DNA from: CAVQBP01 sp963740945
GTDB lineage: Bacteria; Bacteroidota; Ignavibacteria; Ignavibacteriales; Ignavibacteriaceae
Direction: 5' to 3'
Assembly (NCBI GenBank): GCA_963740945.1
Contig: CAVUGE010000018.1
Location: 1 to 64,000 of the forward strand
DNA length: 64,000 nucleotides
Part shown: piece by piece, positions 26,094-35,084 of the stretch
Layout: every line of letters starts with the position of its first letter
How positions within the stretch are numbered: position 1 is the stretch's first letter
The notes under the pieces: generated by a model
The model's input: the letters and a program-made list of their open reading frames with translations, nothing else
Told to the model about the DNA's origin: nothing
Databases searched by the model: none
Position numbers and translations under genes: made by a program

Positions 26094-26740
26094 TGTTTTC
26101 AAATAATATAAAAGAAATAGAAGACGACAGAGAAAAAATATTAAAATACGCTCAAATGAAGTATTTTACCGAAGGGTTTTATAAAACATCAATGGATGTT
26201 TTAGCGGGTGAATTACAGATAAGTAAAAAAACAATATATAAATATTTTGCCACTAAAAACCATTTAGTCGAAGCAGTTGTACATGATACAATGAGTTATA
26301 TGGGAAATAAAATTGATGAAATTGTAAGTAGTGATGAGAACGCCGTACTTAAGATATTATCGCTGCTGGATTTTTTGAGCAAATCAATCCTTAGGGCAAG
26401 TGAAAAATGGATGTTGGATATAAAAGAGCATATGCCGGGATTGTGGATTAAAATTGATAAATTCCGATCAAAAAAAATGGTTGTAATTCTGTCCAAAATT
26501 ATTGAACAGGGGAAAAATGAAGGCTATATTGAGGATAAGCCGAATGAAATTATTATTACAGTTTTAATTGCTTCAATAAGGGGAATAATAAATCCGACTT
26601 TTTTATCAGAAAATAAATTAACTATAAATAGTGTACTGCCGATTACTTTCGAAATTTTATTAAAAGGAATCCTTACTGAAAAAGGAATCGAATTATTTTA
26701 CAAATCTCTTCCCGTGAAAACGGGTTTTAATATAGGGTAA
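26093..26740 (+). CDS. TetR/AcrR-family transcriptional regulator
   Basis: 215 residues. The N-terminal helix-turn-helix reads KYFTEGFYKTSMDVLAGELQ then ISKKTIYKYFATKNHLVEAV, typical of TetR proteins. The C-terminal helical part would bind an inducer and form the dimer. The start ATG directly abuts the second operator palindrome. It heads a set of efflux genes and ends four bases before the adaptor gene, so it most likely represses that operon until a toxic compound binds; the ligand is unknown. Confidence 0.9.
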   Translation: MFSNNIKEIEDDREKILKYAQMKYFTEGFYKTSMDVLAGELQISKKTIYKYFATKNHLVEAVVHDTMSYMGNKIDEIVSSDENAVLKILSLLDFLSKSILRASEKWMLDIKEHMPGLWIKIDKFRSKKMVVILSKIIEQGKNEGYIEDKPNEIIITVLIASIRGIINPTFLSENKLTINSVLPITFEILLKGILTEKGIELFYKSLPVKTGFNIG

Positions 26741-26744
26741 CTAT

Positions 26745-27710
26745 ATGAAACTAATCTTAAAGATATTTTTTGCTTTTGCTATAATTTATTCAGCGGGATG
26801 CGGAAATGGAAACGATAAAGATAAAATCTCTGCTTCCGGCAATATAGAAGCGACTAACGCGGTAGTAAGCTCAAAAGTTACGGGACAAATAACAGCAATA
26901 AAATATGACGAGGGTTCTAAGATTAATGAAGGGGACACTGTTATGATAATAGACCACGATAATCTGGAAATTCAGCTGCAGCAGGCAGTTGCCGGAGAAA
27001 ATGCTGCAGACGCCCAGCTGAAATTGTTAAAAGAAGGAGCCAGGGCGGAAGATATCCAACAGGCTGAAAATGCACTTCAGCAGGCAAAAATTAATATGAA
27101 TCTTGCAGAACATGATTTTAACAGGATGAAAGATTTATATAGTTCAAAGACTATTACCAAAAAACAGTTTGATGATGCTCAAGCTAAATATGAATTGTCG
27201 CAATCGCAATATAATTCAGCTCAGGAAAATCTGAGAAAGATGAAGAATTATGCGCGTCCGGAAGAAATAAAACAGGCGCAGGCTAATTTAGACAGGCAAA
27301 AAGCAGCAGTTGATTTATTGAAAAAAAATATAAGCGATTCATATGTTTTATCTCCTTTAACCGGGTTTATCGTTCAAAAATATGTTGAAAAGGGAGAAAC
27401 AGTCTCAATGCTCTCATCATTATTTAAAGTTTCTGAGTTAAGGACAGTTAAACTTGTAATATATGTATCCGAAGAAAATCTTGGCAGGGTAAAGTTAGGT
27501 CAGAAAGCCGATGTTACTTCCGATACTTACCGGAACAAAACTTATAAAGGAACTGTAATTTATATTTCTCCGGAAGCAGAATTTACGCCAAAAAATATTC
27601 AAACCAAAGATGAAAGGACAAAGCTTGTTTATGCGGTAAAGATTGAAATTCCAAACCCGGATTTTGAATTGAAACCTGGAATGCCGGCGGACGCGGTGGT
27701 TCATTTATAA
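26745..27710 (+). CDS. HlyD/MacA-like membrane-fusion (adaptor) lipoprotein of an efflux pump
   Basis: 321 residues. The signal ends in IIYSAGC, a lipobox, so the protein is anchored by lipid rather than by a membrane helix. A biotinyl-lipoyl half-motif (SSKVTGQITAIKYDEGSKIN), a long helical hairpin (about 85-185, rich in A, Q and K) and the second lipoyl half SPLTGFIVQKYVEKGETV follow, then the beta-barrel domain. It would link the inner-membrane ABC transporter to the TolC-type channel encoded downstream. Confidence 0.92.
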   Translation: MKLILKIFFAFAIIYSAGCGNGNDKDKISASGNIEATNAVVSSKVTGQITAIKYDEGSKINEGDTVMIIDHDNLEIQLQQAVAGENAADAQLKLLKEGARAEDIQQAENALQQAKINMNLAEHDFNRMKDLYSSKTITKKQFDDAQAKYELSQSQYNSAQENLRKMKNYARPEEIKQAQANLDRQKAAVDLLKKNISDSYVLSPLTGFIVQKYVEKGETVSMLSSLFKVSELRTVKLVIYVSEENLGRVKLGQKADVTSDTYRNKTYKGTVIYISPEAEFTPKNIQTKDERTKLVYAVKIEIPNPDFELKPGMPADAVVHL

Positions 27711-27790
27711 TTACAAAATTACAAGATTTCAAAATTACAGGATTGCAAGATTTAAAGATAAGATTACAAGATTGCAAAATTACCCGTCTA
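27711..27790 (+). repeat. degenerate ATTACAAGATT-type tandem tract
   Basis: Begins right at the stop of the adaptor gene: repeated 9-11-base units of the form AATTACAA, GATTTCAA, GATTGCAA. The same kind of tract lies directly after the stops at 34212 and 53145. A small AAAC-TTC-GTTT hairpin within a GC-richer stretch (about 27783-27810) follows. Confidence 0.6.
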
Positions 27791-27853
27791 AACTTCGTTT
27801 CGCCGGGCAGGCAAGATTAATAAACAACTTTATAAATCAAACATGGAGGGAAG

Positions 27854-28048
27854 ATGAAAGTCAAATATTTTGAGGATTTACAAGTATGGCTGGATGCCAG
27901 GGTATTTGTTAAATCAGTATATGAATTGACTTCATTAGAAAATTTTAAAAAGGATTATGGATTGAAAGATCAAATTCAAAGAGCTGCAGTCTCTATAATG
28001 AATAATATTTCCGAAGGTTATGAGAGAGATAATGGAATCAGTAATTAA
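27854..28048 (+). pseudogene. truncated four-helix-bundle protein (23S rRNA intervening-sequence protein family)
   Basis: 64 residues that match the N-terminal half of the roughly 120-residue family: YFEDLQVWLDARVFVKSVYE, then KKDYGLKDQIQRAAVSIMNN and ISEGYER. The family normally continues with NKEFIQFL-type helices; here the frame ends after ERDNGISN because it runs into the start of the ABC ATPase gene. It overlaps that gene by 17 bases, so it may survive only as a translated leader. The sequence directly ahead is repetitive. Most likely a remnant left by a deletion within the efflux operon. Confidence 0.75.
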
Positions 28049-28949
28049 AATAGAAAACCTTAAAAAGTCTTATGAAGATATAGAAGCTGTTAAAGGGATT
28101 TCATTTGAGATTTTTAAAGGTGAAATGTTCGGGCTTGTTGGACCGGATGGAGCGGGTAAAACCACAACTATAAGGATCTTATGCGGGCTTGTTAATCAGG
28201 ACTCAGGTTCGGCATCCGTGCTAGATAAGGATGTAATTAAAAATAGAAAAAAGATTCAGAACGAGATTGGTTACCTTTCCCAAAAGTTTAGTTTATACGG
28301 AGATTTAACTGTAGATGAAAACATAGAGTTTTTTGCTGAGATACACGGGGTTGATAATTATGAAGAAAGAAGGAATGAATTATTGGAATTTACTAGACTA
28401 ACTCCGTTCCGCGATAGGTTGGCCGATAATTTATCCGGAGGTATGAAACAGAAATTAGCGCTTGCGTGCAGTTTAATTCATAAGCCTAAGATTATTTTCC
28501 TTGATGAACCAACTACCGGAGTTGACCCCGTTTCAAGAAGAGATTTCTGGAAAATTCTGTCCGGTTTACTGAAAGAAGAAATAACAATATTTATGACGAC
28601 TCCTTACCTCGATGAAGCTGAAAGATGTAATAGAGTTGCTTTAATGAATAATGGTGAGATTATCAGTCTCGATACCCCGAAACAGATTAAAGCTTCAATT
28701 AATAAGCAGGTAATAGAAATTGTGTGCAGTCCCGTAAGAAAGGCTTACGAGTTAGTAAAGACCCAAACAGAGTTTGAAGTCCAGATGTTTGGCGATAGAA
28801 TTGATGTAATGGTTAACAATTATGAAAAGGATTATAAGGTTATACAAAATATTCTGCAGAATGACGGAATTGAAATAATAAGTAATAGACTTATTTCTGC
28901 ATCCCTGGAAAATGTTTTTATATCCCTTGTCTCCGAAAAAAGTAAATAA
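28032..28949 (+). CDS. ABC transporter ATPase 1 of the efflux system (YbhF/RbbA-like first half)
   Basis: 305 residues from ATG 28032. Walker A GPDGAGKTT (37-45), Q-loop SQKFSLYGDLT, intact signature LSGG (134-137), Walker B with catalytic Glu159 in IIFLDEP, D-loop GVDP. The H-loop histidine is replaced: FMTTPYLDEAERC has Pro191 where STHxxDEA is usual. In E. coli YbhF two such ATPases are fused; here the partner is a separate gene at 30375. An in-frame ATG at 28020 lies inside the gene remnant and is less likely. Works with the two ABC-2 permeases downstream. Confidence 0.92.
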   Translation: MESVIKIENLKKSYEDIEAVKGISFEIFKGEMFGLVGPDGAGKTTTIRILCGLVNQDSGSASVLDKDVIKNRKKIQNEIGYLSQKFSLYGDLTVDENIEFFAEIHGVDNYEERRNELLEFTRLTPFRDRLADNLSGGMKQKLALACSLIHKPKIIFLDEPTTGVDPVSRRDFWKILSGLLKEEITIFMTTPYLDEAERCNRVALMNNGEIISLDTPKQIKASINKQVIEIVCSPVRKAYELVKTQTEFEVQMFGDRIDVMVNNYEKDYKVIQNILQNDGIEIISNRLISASLENVFISLVSEKSK

Positions 28950-28993
28950 TAGATAATAGTAAAAGAAAATAAATAAGCGTAAGGCAATCACTC

Positions 28994-30373
28994 ATGAAAA
29001 GAATTGCTATCATAATATTTTTTACAGCAGTTGTAACTTTACCGAATATATTTGCCCAGAATAGGGAATTAGCTTCCGATACTACAGAAAAAGTTTTGAC
29101 AATAGATCAATGTATTCAGCTTGGGTTAGAGAACAGCAAAGAGCTAAAGATTTCAAAATCGAAAATAGCTGGTGCAGAAGCAAAAATATCGGAAACACGT
29201 TCACAGCTTCTGCCTTTATTAAGATTTCAGGCATCCTATCAAAGGTTAAGCAATATACCTCCGTTTGAAGTATCCCTTCCGATATTTCCACAGCCAATAC
29301 AAATTTCCCCTGTAATATTGAATAATTATAACTTGAAGCTAAGTTTGCAGCAGCCGCTGTTTACAGGGTTCAGATTATTATCATTAAAGAGTGCTGCGGA
29401 AAATAACTATGAATCGAGCAGTTATGAGTATAAAAAAGCAATAAATGATGCTGCGTTTAATATTCAAAATACATTCTGGAATTATTATAAAGCTGAACAG
29501 ATTAAAAATTTGATTGAAGAGAATTTGAGGCTTATAAAAAATCATCTTGATGATACTCGAAATTTTCTAAAAAGCGGCTTAGCCACTCAAAATGATGTTT
29601 TAAAGCTCGAAGTACAGTATTCGAATGCTAAACTGCAATTAATTGAATCTGAAAATAATGTTGATATAGTCCGTTCTAATTTGAATAAACTATTAGGATT
29701 GCCGCTTGAAGCAAATACGGGGATTAATGCCGGAATAATAGATACATCATTCACAAGCTACGGATTACAGGATTTAATTGAACAGTCGAAAGAAAACAGA
29801 AATGACCTTAAATCACTTGAATATAAAGTAAAAGCAAGTGATAAAGGGATAACAGCAGCAAACAGCGGCTGGTATCCAGCCATTTATTTGACCGGAGATT
29901 ACTATTACAGTAAACCTAATCAAAGAATTATTCCTGCTGAAAATAAATTTAAGGATACTTGGGATGTTGGTGTTACACTGCAGTGGGATTTATGGAACTG
30001 GGGATATACGTCATCTCAAGCTGCGCAGGCCAAAGAACAGAAAGTACAGGTTGAAACCTTTCTTTCACAACTGCAAGATGCTGTTGAGCTTGAAGTCTAT
30101 CAGACATACCTTACCTATAAAAGAACTATTGACAAGATTAAAGTAAGCAGGCAATCGGTTGAACAGAGCCAAGAGAATTATCGCAGTACTCAGGATAAAT
30201 ATAATCAGCAAATTGCTACCAGCACTGATTTAATCGATGCTGAAGTTTCATTGCTTCAGTCGAAGACAAATTTAACAAATGCTATTGCTGATTATCAGGT
30301 AGCTAAGTTAAGATTATTGAAATCGATAGGTAAAAAAATATTTGAAACTAGCAGTATAGACAGCGGAGAATAA
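28994..30373 (+). CDS. TolC-family outer-membrane efflux channel protein
   Basis: 459 residues. Signal peptide ends near NIFAQN. The rest is two repeats of long helices separated by beta strands, the OEP plan: LTIDQCIQLGLENSKELKIS at the start of the first repeat, LQQPLFTGFRLLS for a strand, and GVTLQWDLWNWGYTSSQAAQ in the second. It would form the outer-membrane tunnel. Unusually, the gene lies between the two ATPase genes of the pump. The next gene begins one base after its stop. Confidence 0.93.
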   Translation: MKRIAIIIFFTAVVTLPNIFAQNRELASDTTEKVLTIDQCIQLGLENSKELKISKSKIAGAEAKISETRSQLLPLLRFQASYQRLSNIPPFEVSLPIFPQPIQISPVILNNYNLKLSLQQPLFTGFRLLSLKSAAENNYESSSYEYKKAINDAAFNIQNTFWNYYKAEQIKNLIEENLRLIKNHLDDTRNFLKSGLATQNDVLKLEVQYSNAKLQLIESENNVDIVRSNLNKLLGLPLEANTGINAGIIDTSFTSYGLQDLIEQSKENRNDLKSLEYKVKASDKGITAANSGWYPAIYLTGDYYYSKPNQRIIPAENKFKDTWDVGVTLQWDLWNWGYTSSQAAQAKEQKVQVETFLSQLQDAVELEVYQTYLTYKRTIDKIKVSRQSVEQSQENYRSTQDKYNQQIATSTDLIDAEVSLLQSKTNLTNAIADYQVAKLRLLKSIGKKIFETSSIDSGE

Positions 30374-30374
30374 T

Positions 30375-31361
30375 TTGTTAAAAGATAACGGGCATATTGA
30401 CGCTGTAAATCCTGAACATCCCTCTAACGGGGAAGAATATTCAATACAAGTGAATAATTTAACAAAGAAATTCGGAAATTTTACTGCTGTAGACAGTATA
30501 TCTTTTAATGTAAAGAAGGGTGAAATATTCGGATTTCTCGGAGCTAACGGAGCGGGAAAATCAACGGCAATCAGAATGCTTTGTGGAATTCTTGAACCTA
30601 CTTCGGGTGATGCTTTTGTAGGAGGATTCAGTGTTAAAAACGAACCTGATAAAGTAAAGAAGAATATAGGTTATATGTCCCAGAGGTTTTCATTATATAA
30701 TGATTTAACGGTCGAAGAAAATATTAATTTTTTCGGCGGAGTATACGGTCTTTCCGGTGATACATTTAAGAGAAGAAAGAGCTGGGTGCTGAATATTGCA
30801 AACCTTGAGGGTGATGAAAAGAAGTTAACCGGTTCACTGCCTGGAGGAATCAAGCAGAGGCTTGCTCTAGGGACAGCAGTAATTCATCAGCCGGGTATTA
30901 TATTTCTGGATGAACCTACCAGCGGTGTTGACCCGATTTCCAGAAGGAGATTCTGGGATTTAATTAATGAACTTTCTGCACAGAATACTACTGTACTGGT
31001 GACTACTCATTACCTCGAAGAGGCGGAATTCTGCAATAATATTTTACTTATAAATGCCGGGAAATTAATAGCCGGAGGTACTTCGAAGGAATTAAAAACA
31101 AATTATTTAAAAAATACAATTCTTGAAATTGAATGTGATAAGGTAGTAAGTGCAATGGAAATACTCGAGAAGGAAAATTTTGTAGATGAAACTTCAATAT
31201 TCGGAAATCAAATTCACATTATTGTAAATGATAATTATAAAGGTAAAGAGCAGATAAAAGATGTATTAAGTCAGAAATCAATTTCTGTACAAAGGATTGA
31301 TAAAATAGTTCCTACGCTTGAGGATGTGTTTATACACTTGTTAGAGAAAAAGTCAGAATAA
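30375..31361 (+). CDS. ABC transporter ATPase 2 of the efflux system (YbhF/RbbA-like second half)
   Basis: 328 residues from TTG 30375. Walker A GANGAGKST (56-64), Q-loop MSQRFSLYNDLT, Walker B with Glu180 in IIFLDEP, and an intact H-loop His212 in VTTHYLEEAEFC. The signature is altered: SLPGGIKQR, LPGG at 155-158 instead of LSGG. The defects of this protein and of ATPase 1 are complementary, so a heterodimer would have one canonical and one degenerate ATP site. The first 22 residues are an extension ahead of the ABC core. Confidence 0.92.
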   Translation: MLKDNGHIDAVNPEHPSNGEEYSIQVNNLTKKFGNFTAVDSISFNVKKGEIFGFLGANGAGKSTAIRMLCGILEPTSGDAFVGGFSVKNEPDKVKKNIGYMSQRFSLYNDLTVEENINFFGGVYGLSGDTFKRRKSWVLNIANLEGDEKKLTGSLPGGIKQRLALGTAVIHQPGIIFLDEPTSGVDPISRRRFWDLINELSAQNTTVLVTTHYLEEAEFCNNILLINAGKLIAGGTSKELKTNYLKNTILEIECDKVVSAMEILEKENFVDETSIFGNQIHIIVNDNYKGKEQIKDVLSQKSISVQRIDKIVPTLEDVFIHLLEKKSE

Positions 31362-31403
31362 TAATTTGAGGGTAAGAAGCTGCTAGATTATGAGTATGAT
31401 TTA

Positions 31404-31475
31404 GAGCAAGTTCAAGTGTAAGTGCAAGTTCAAGTTCAAGTTCAAGTGTAAGAGCAAGTGCAAGTGTAAGATCAG
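31404..31475 (+). repeat. hexamer tandem array (GAGCAA/GTTCAA/GTGTAA/GTGCAA)
   Basis: Twelve six-base units in register, mostly of the form GNNYAA, between ATPase 2 and the first permease. GAGCAA and GTTCAA units recur in the hexamer array at 48765. Confidence 0.85.
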
Positions 31476-31503
31476 GAGTGTAGGCAAAAAATAAGAGAAA
31501 CAG

Positions 31504-32634
31504 ATGTTAAAAAGAATTTTGGCAATTGCAAGAAAGGAAGTTAGACAGTTAAAACGGGATACCAGGATGCTGTATGTACTATTTGTATTCCCGTTTGTAC
31601 TTTTAATTCTCTTCGGTTATGCAATTAATTTCGATGTACATCATATAAAAATGGTAGTTTACGATCTTGACAAATCTGAATATACTAGAGATTTTATTGA
31701 CCGGCTGACTAGTTCAAATTATTTTGAGCTTATCGGGCATATAGATTCGGAAAGCAAAATAAGGGAGGTCCTGGATCAGGGTGAAGCTCAGGCAGTATTG
31801 GTTTTCCCGCATGATTTCTCCCGTAATATTTATTCAGGCAGACAGGCAAAGATCCAGATCCTTGTAGCCGGAATTGATGCAAATACTGCATCGGTGATAT
31901 CAAATTATATGAATGCTGCAACCTCGACTTTTTCATTTAAAATAATGGAGAAGGCATTTGCAGTAAGAGGAAGAGAAGCATATCAGCCTATAAACCTTGA
32001 ACCAAGATTCTGGTTTAACCCAGATTTAAATTCCACTCTTTATTTGATTCCCGGTTTGATATCAATGATTTTAATAATGACGGCAGTTATTTCTATAGCA
32101 ATGTCGATTGTTAGAGAAAAGGAAAGAGGTACTATTGAACAAATAAATGTGTCGCCGCTTTCTTCACTTGAGCTTCTAGTGGGAAAGACTATTCCTTATT
32201 CAATAATAGCGCTCCTTATTGCATCGATAATTTTATTTGCCGGTTATGTTTTATTCGGAGTAACTATAAAAGGGAGTGTTTTTTTATTATTTATTTCGAC
32301 ATTTATATTTCTGTTTGCCTGTCTTAACCTGGGTATATTAATTTCTTCAATATCCGATTCCCAGCAGGTAGCTTTTCAGCTGTCCGCACTGGTTTCACTT
32401 CTTCCTTCATTCCTGCTTTCAGGGTTTGTATTTCCCATTGAAAGTATGCCTCCGGTAATTCAGGTTATAACTAACATAACTCCTGTAAAATTTTTCATAA
32501 TAATTTTAAGAGATATACTGCTAAAAGGTGTGGGAATTGAAGCATTCTGGCATCAGTTGATCTATTTGTTAATCTTTTCGTTGTTCTTTCTGACTTTGGC
32601 TACATTAATAAACAGGAAAAATAAAGTTGCATAG
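31504..32634 (+). CDS. ABC-2 type efflux permease (YbhS/YhhJ-like), first copy
   Basis: 376 residues. RKEVRQLKRDTRMLYVLFVF is the N-terminal helix start seen in ABC-2 drug permeases, followed by a large extracytoplasmic domain (about 45-175) and five C-terminal membrane helices with IVREKERGTIEQINVSPLSS, the conserved coupling segment. Same length as the second permease at 33082, so the pump probably has a permease heterodimer. Substrate unknown. Confidence 0.92.
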   Translation: MLKRILAIARKEVRQLKRDTRMLYVLFVFPFVLLILFGYAINFDVHHIKMVVYDLDKSEYTRDFIDRLTSSNYFELIGHIDSESKIREVLDQGEAQAVLVFPHDFSRNIYSGRQAKIQILVAGIDANTASVISNYMNAATSTFSFKIMEKAFAVRGREAYQPINLEPRFWFNPDLNSTLYLIPGLISMILIMTAVISIAMSIVREKERGTIEQINVSPLSSLELLVGKTIPYSIIALLIASIILFAGYVLFGVTIKGSVFLLFISTFIFLFACLNLGILISSISDSQQVAFQLSALVSLLPSFLLSGFVFPIESMPPVIQVITNITPVKFFIIILRDILLKGVGIEAFWHQLIYLLIFSLFFLTLATLINRKNKVA

Positions 32635-32674
32635 AGGTTTTGATAATTTATGAACATAATTAGAGAATTTTATG

Positions 32675-32997
32675 AATCCTCTACGAGGATTTGGCGTGTG
32701 AGATTACATATCAATTACAAGAATGTAACCTCTACGAGGTTCACGAAATGTCATGAAGATATCAACTACAAAAATGTAACCTCTACGGGGTTCTTAAAAT
32801 GTCATGAAGATATCAACTACAAAAATGTAACCTCTAGGAGGTTCATGAAATGACATGGAGATATCATCTACAATAATGGAACCACTACGAGGTTCATGAA
32901 ATGTCATGAAGATATCAACTACAAAAATGGAACCTCTACGAGGTTCTTGAAATGCCAGGTAGATATCTTTCTACAATAATGGAACCTATTGAGGTTT
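32675..32997 (+). repeat. 51-bp tandem array with a small hairpin in every unit
   Basis: Seven hairpin cores begin at 32675, 32727, 32778, 32829, 32880, 32931 and 32983, i.e. every 51-52 bases. The core is AACCTC-TAC-GAGGTT; the first copy is AATCCTC-TAC-GAGGATT, where both arms have changed together. The linker contains GATATCAACTACAAAAAT or GATATCATCTACAATAAT. 51 is a multiple of three, so an apparent 67-codon frame runs through it, but nothing suggests a real protein. It fills the gap between the two permease genes. Confidence 0.88.
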
Positions 32998-33081
32998 TAG
33001 ACGTTGTGTATAGATTATGTTTCTACAGAGGGGGATGGTTTTTTGTAAGTTCAGTAATGTGAGTTATTTGAAAGATTAAGT

Positions 33082-34212
33082 ATGAAGATAATTATTAATA
33101 TTATTATAAAAGAATTCCTGCAGTTGAAGCGGGATCCTAGATTATTCAGCATAATATTTATATCGCCAGTTTTGCAGCTAGTCTTGTTAGGTTATGCAGC
33201 AAACCTCGATATAAATAATATTAACACTGTTGTTTATGACCAGGATAAGACAGTTACCAGCCGTGATTTTATTGAAAAATTTAAGAGTTCGGCATATTTC
33301 TCTGTTAATAATTATGTCGATAATTATGAGCAGATAATAGATTTGATAAATAAAGGTGATGATTTATGGGCACTTGTAATCCCGAATGATTTCGAAAAGA
33401 AGCTGGGGAGAAATGAACAGGTAAAAGTACAGGCATTATTTGACGGATCAGACGGGAATAAAGCAGGAATAGCATTTGGATATGTAACAGGAGTTGTTTC
33501 AAGCTATTCACAAAATGTTTTACTGGAAATGCAAAATAAAGCCGGGATAAAAAGGGCGTTAAGCGGTACTGTTGTTCCCGAAATTAGAGTTTGGTATAAC
33601 CCTGATTTGAAGACAAGGTATTTCATGCTTCCCGGAATTATGGGGTTAATATTAACCATTATTACCACAACTCTCATGGCAATGGGAATAGTAAAAGAAA
33701 GGGAAATAGGGACATTGGAGCAAATAATTGTTACTCCTATTAAACCTGTACAATTAATAATAGGAAAAACAATACCTTTTGTAATATTAGGTTTTGTAGA
33801 TGTTTTTTTAGTAATGGGTGTAATGGTCTTCTGGTTCGGGATAGGAATAAGAGGAGATTTTTTCTACTTGATGTTTGCTTCATTAATTTATGTCCTTTCG
33901 GCTTTGGGATTAGGTTTATTTATATCAACAATATCAAAAACACAGCAGCAGGCAATGATGGTTGCAATGTTCGGGATACTTCTTCCTATGAATTTTTTAT
34001 CCGGTTTTGCATTTCCAATTGAGAATATGCCGGGCTGGATACAGCCTATTACATATTTAATACCTTTGCGGTATTATATTACCATTTTAAGAGGGGTGAT
34101 TCTGAAAGGGGATGGATTCTTCCAGTTGATCCCTGAGACAACGGCACTTTTGGTGATAGGAATCTTGATATTGGCTTTAAGCTCGCTTAGATTCAGGAAG
34201 AATCTTGGGTAA
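33082..34212 (+). CDS. ABC-2 type efflux permease (YbhR-like), second copy
   Basis: 376 residues with the same plan as the first copy: KEFLQLKRDPRLFSIIFISP, an extracytoplasmic domain with VVYDQDKTVTSRDFIEKF parallel to VVYDLDKSEYTRDFIDRL, and C-terminal helices with MGIVKEREIGTLEQIIVTPI. Clearly a paralogue of the gene at 31504. It completes the pump of adaptor, two ATPases, two permeases and outer channel. Separated from the first permease by the 51-bp repeat array. Confidence 0.92.
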   Translation: MKIIINIIIKEFLQLKRDPRLFSIIFISPVLQLVLLGYAANLDINNINTVVYDQDKTVTSRDFIEKFKSSAYFSVNNYVDNYEQIIDLINKGDDLWALVIPNDFEKKLGRNEQVKVQALFDGSDGNKAGIAFGYVTGVVSSYSQNVLLEMQNKAGIKRALSGTVVPEIRVWYNPDLKTRYFMLPGIMGLILTIITTTLMAMGIVKEREIGTLEQIIVTPIKPVQLIIGKTIPFVILGFVDVFLVMGVMVFWFGIGIRGDFFYLMFASLIYVLSALGLGLFISTISKTQQQAMMVAMFGILLPMNFLSGFAFPIENMPGWIQPITYLIPLRYYITILRGVILKGDGFFQLIPETTALLVIGILILALSSLRFRKNLG

Positions 34213-34250
34213 GAAAATTACAAGATTGCAAGATTACAGGATTATTATAC
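34213..34250 (+). repeat. short ATTACAAGATT-type tract after the permease stop
   Basis: AAAATTACAAGATTGCAAG and related units directly after the stop codon; same type as 27711 and 53146. Confidence 0.55.
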
Positions 34251-34363
34251 TTTGATTTTGCTAACATTGGATTTATTTAATTAAAAATAATTGGAAAATT
34301 AACAATTAAATATTTTAATTTAATTACAGGAATTTTTTTGAATCAAGTATTTAAAGGAAGTAA

Positions 34364-35071
34364 ATGAATATATATATTGGAACAAGCGGCTATAGTTATA
34401 AGGAATGGAAGGGGAGTTTTTATCCGGAAGATATTAAACCTGATAAGATGCTGAGCTTTTATGCGGAACAATTTTTAACAGTTGAAATAAATAATACATT
34501 TTACCGTATGCCTCAAAAATCAGTTCTTGAAACATGGAAAAAGCAGGTGCCGAAAGAATTCAGGTTTTCTATTAAGGCTCCGCAAAGAATTACTCATATA
34601 AAAAGACTAAAAGAAGTTGAAGATGATAATAAATATTTCATTGATGTAATTAAAACTTTAGGGAAGAAACTCGGGATAGTATTATTTCAATTCCCGCCCT
34701 ACTTCAAAAAAAACCTTGAGCTGCTTCAAAGCTTTATAAATATTTTTCCAAAAAATATAAATGCGGCATTTGAGTTCAGACATGAATCATGGTTTGAAGA
34801 TGATGTTTATTCCTGTTTGAAGGATAGGAATTTTCCACTTTGTCTTTCTGAAACGGACGAAGAACCTGATATTGATCTAATCAGCACGGCAAATAAAGGC
34901 TATTTACGGTTGAGAAAAAGCGATTATTCAAAGAGTGAAATAAAAAAATGGAACGAAAAGATTAATAAACAAAACTGGGAAGAAGCATTTATTTTTTTCA
35001 AGCACGAAGACGGTGCAAAAGGTCCTAGATTTGCCAGACAATTAATAGAACTATTAAAAGTAACCGCCTAA
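34364..35071 (+). CDS. DUF72 (YecE-like) protein
   Basis: 235 residues with a TIM-barrel-type DUF72 fold. Signature blocks: IGTSGYSYKEWKGSFYPEDI at the start, VEINNTFYRMP, KAPQRITH, LFQFPPYFKKN and FEFRHESWF. No established activity for the family. Stands alone between the efflux pump and a convergent large gene whose stop lies 13 bases away. Confidence 0.92.
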   Translation: MNIYIGTSGYSYKEWKGSFYPEDIKPDKMLSFYAEQFLTVEINNTFYRMPQKSVLETWKKQVPKEFRFSIKAPQRITHIKRLKEVEDDNKYFIDVIKTLGKKLGIVLFQFPPYFKKNLELLQSFINIFPKNINAAFEFRHESWFEDDVYSCLKDRNFPLCLSETDEEPDIDLISTANKGYLRLRKSDYSKSEIKKWNEKINKQNWEEAFIFFKHEDGAKGPRFARQLIELLKVTA

Positions 35072-35084
35072 AGATCGGAAAGTA

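Noticed and set aside
32650..32853. 67-codon open frame through the 51-bp repeats
   Set aside because: It is open only because 51 is divisible by three; the translation merely repeats a 17-residue unit and there is no ribosome-binding site or family match.
32675..32997. CRISPR array
   Set aside because: The repeats are contiguous 51-bp units with no unique spacers, and no cas gene is nearby.
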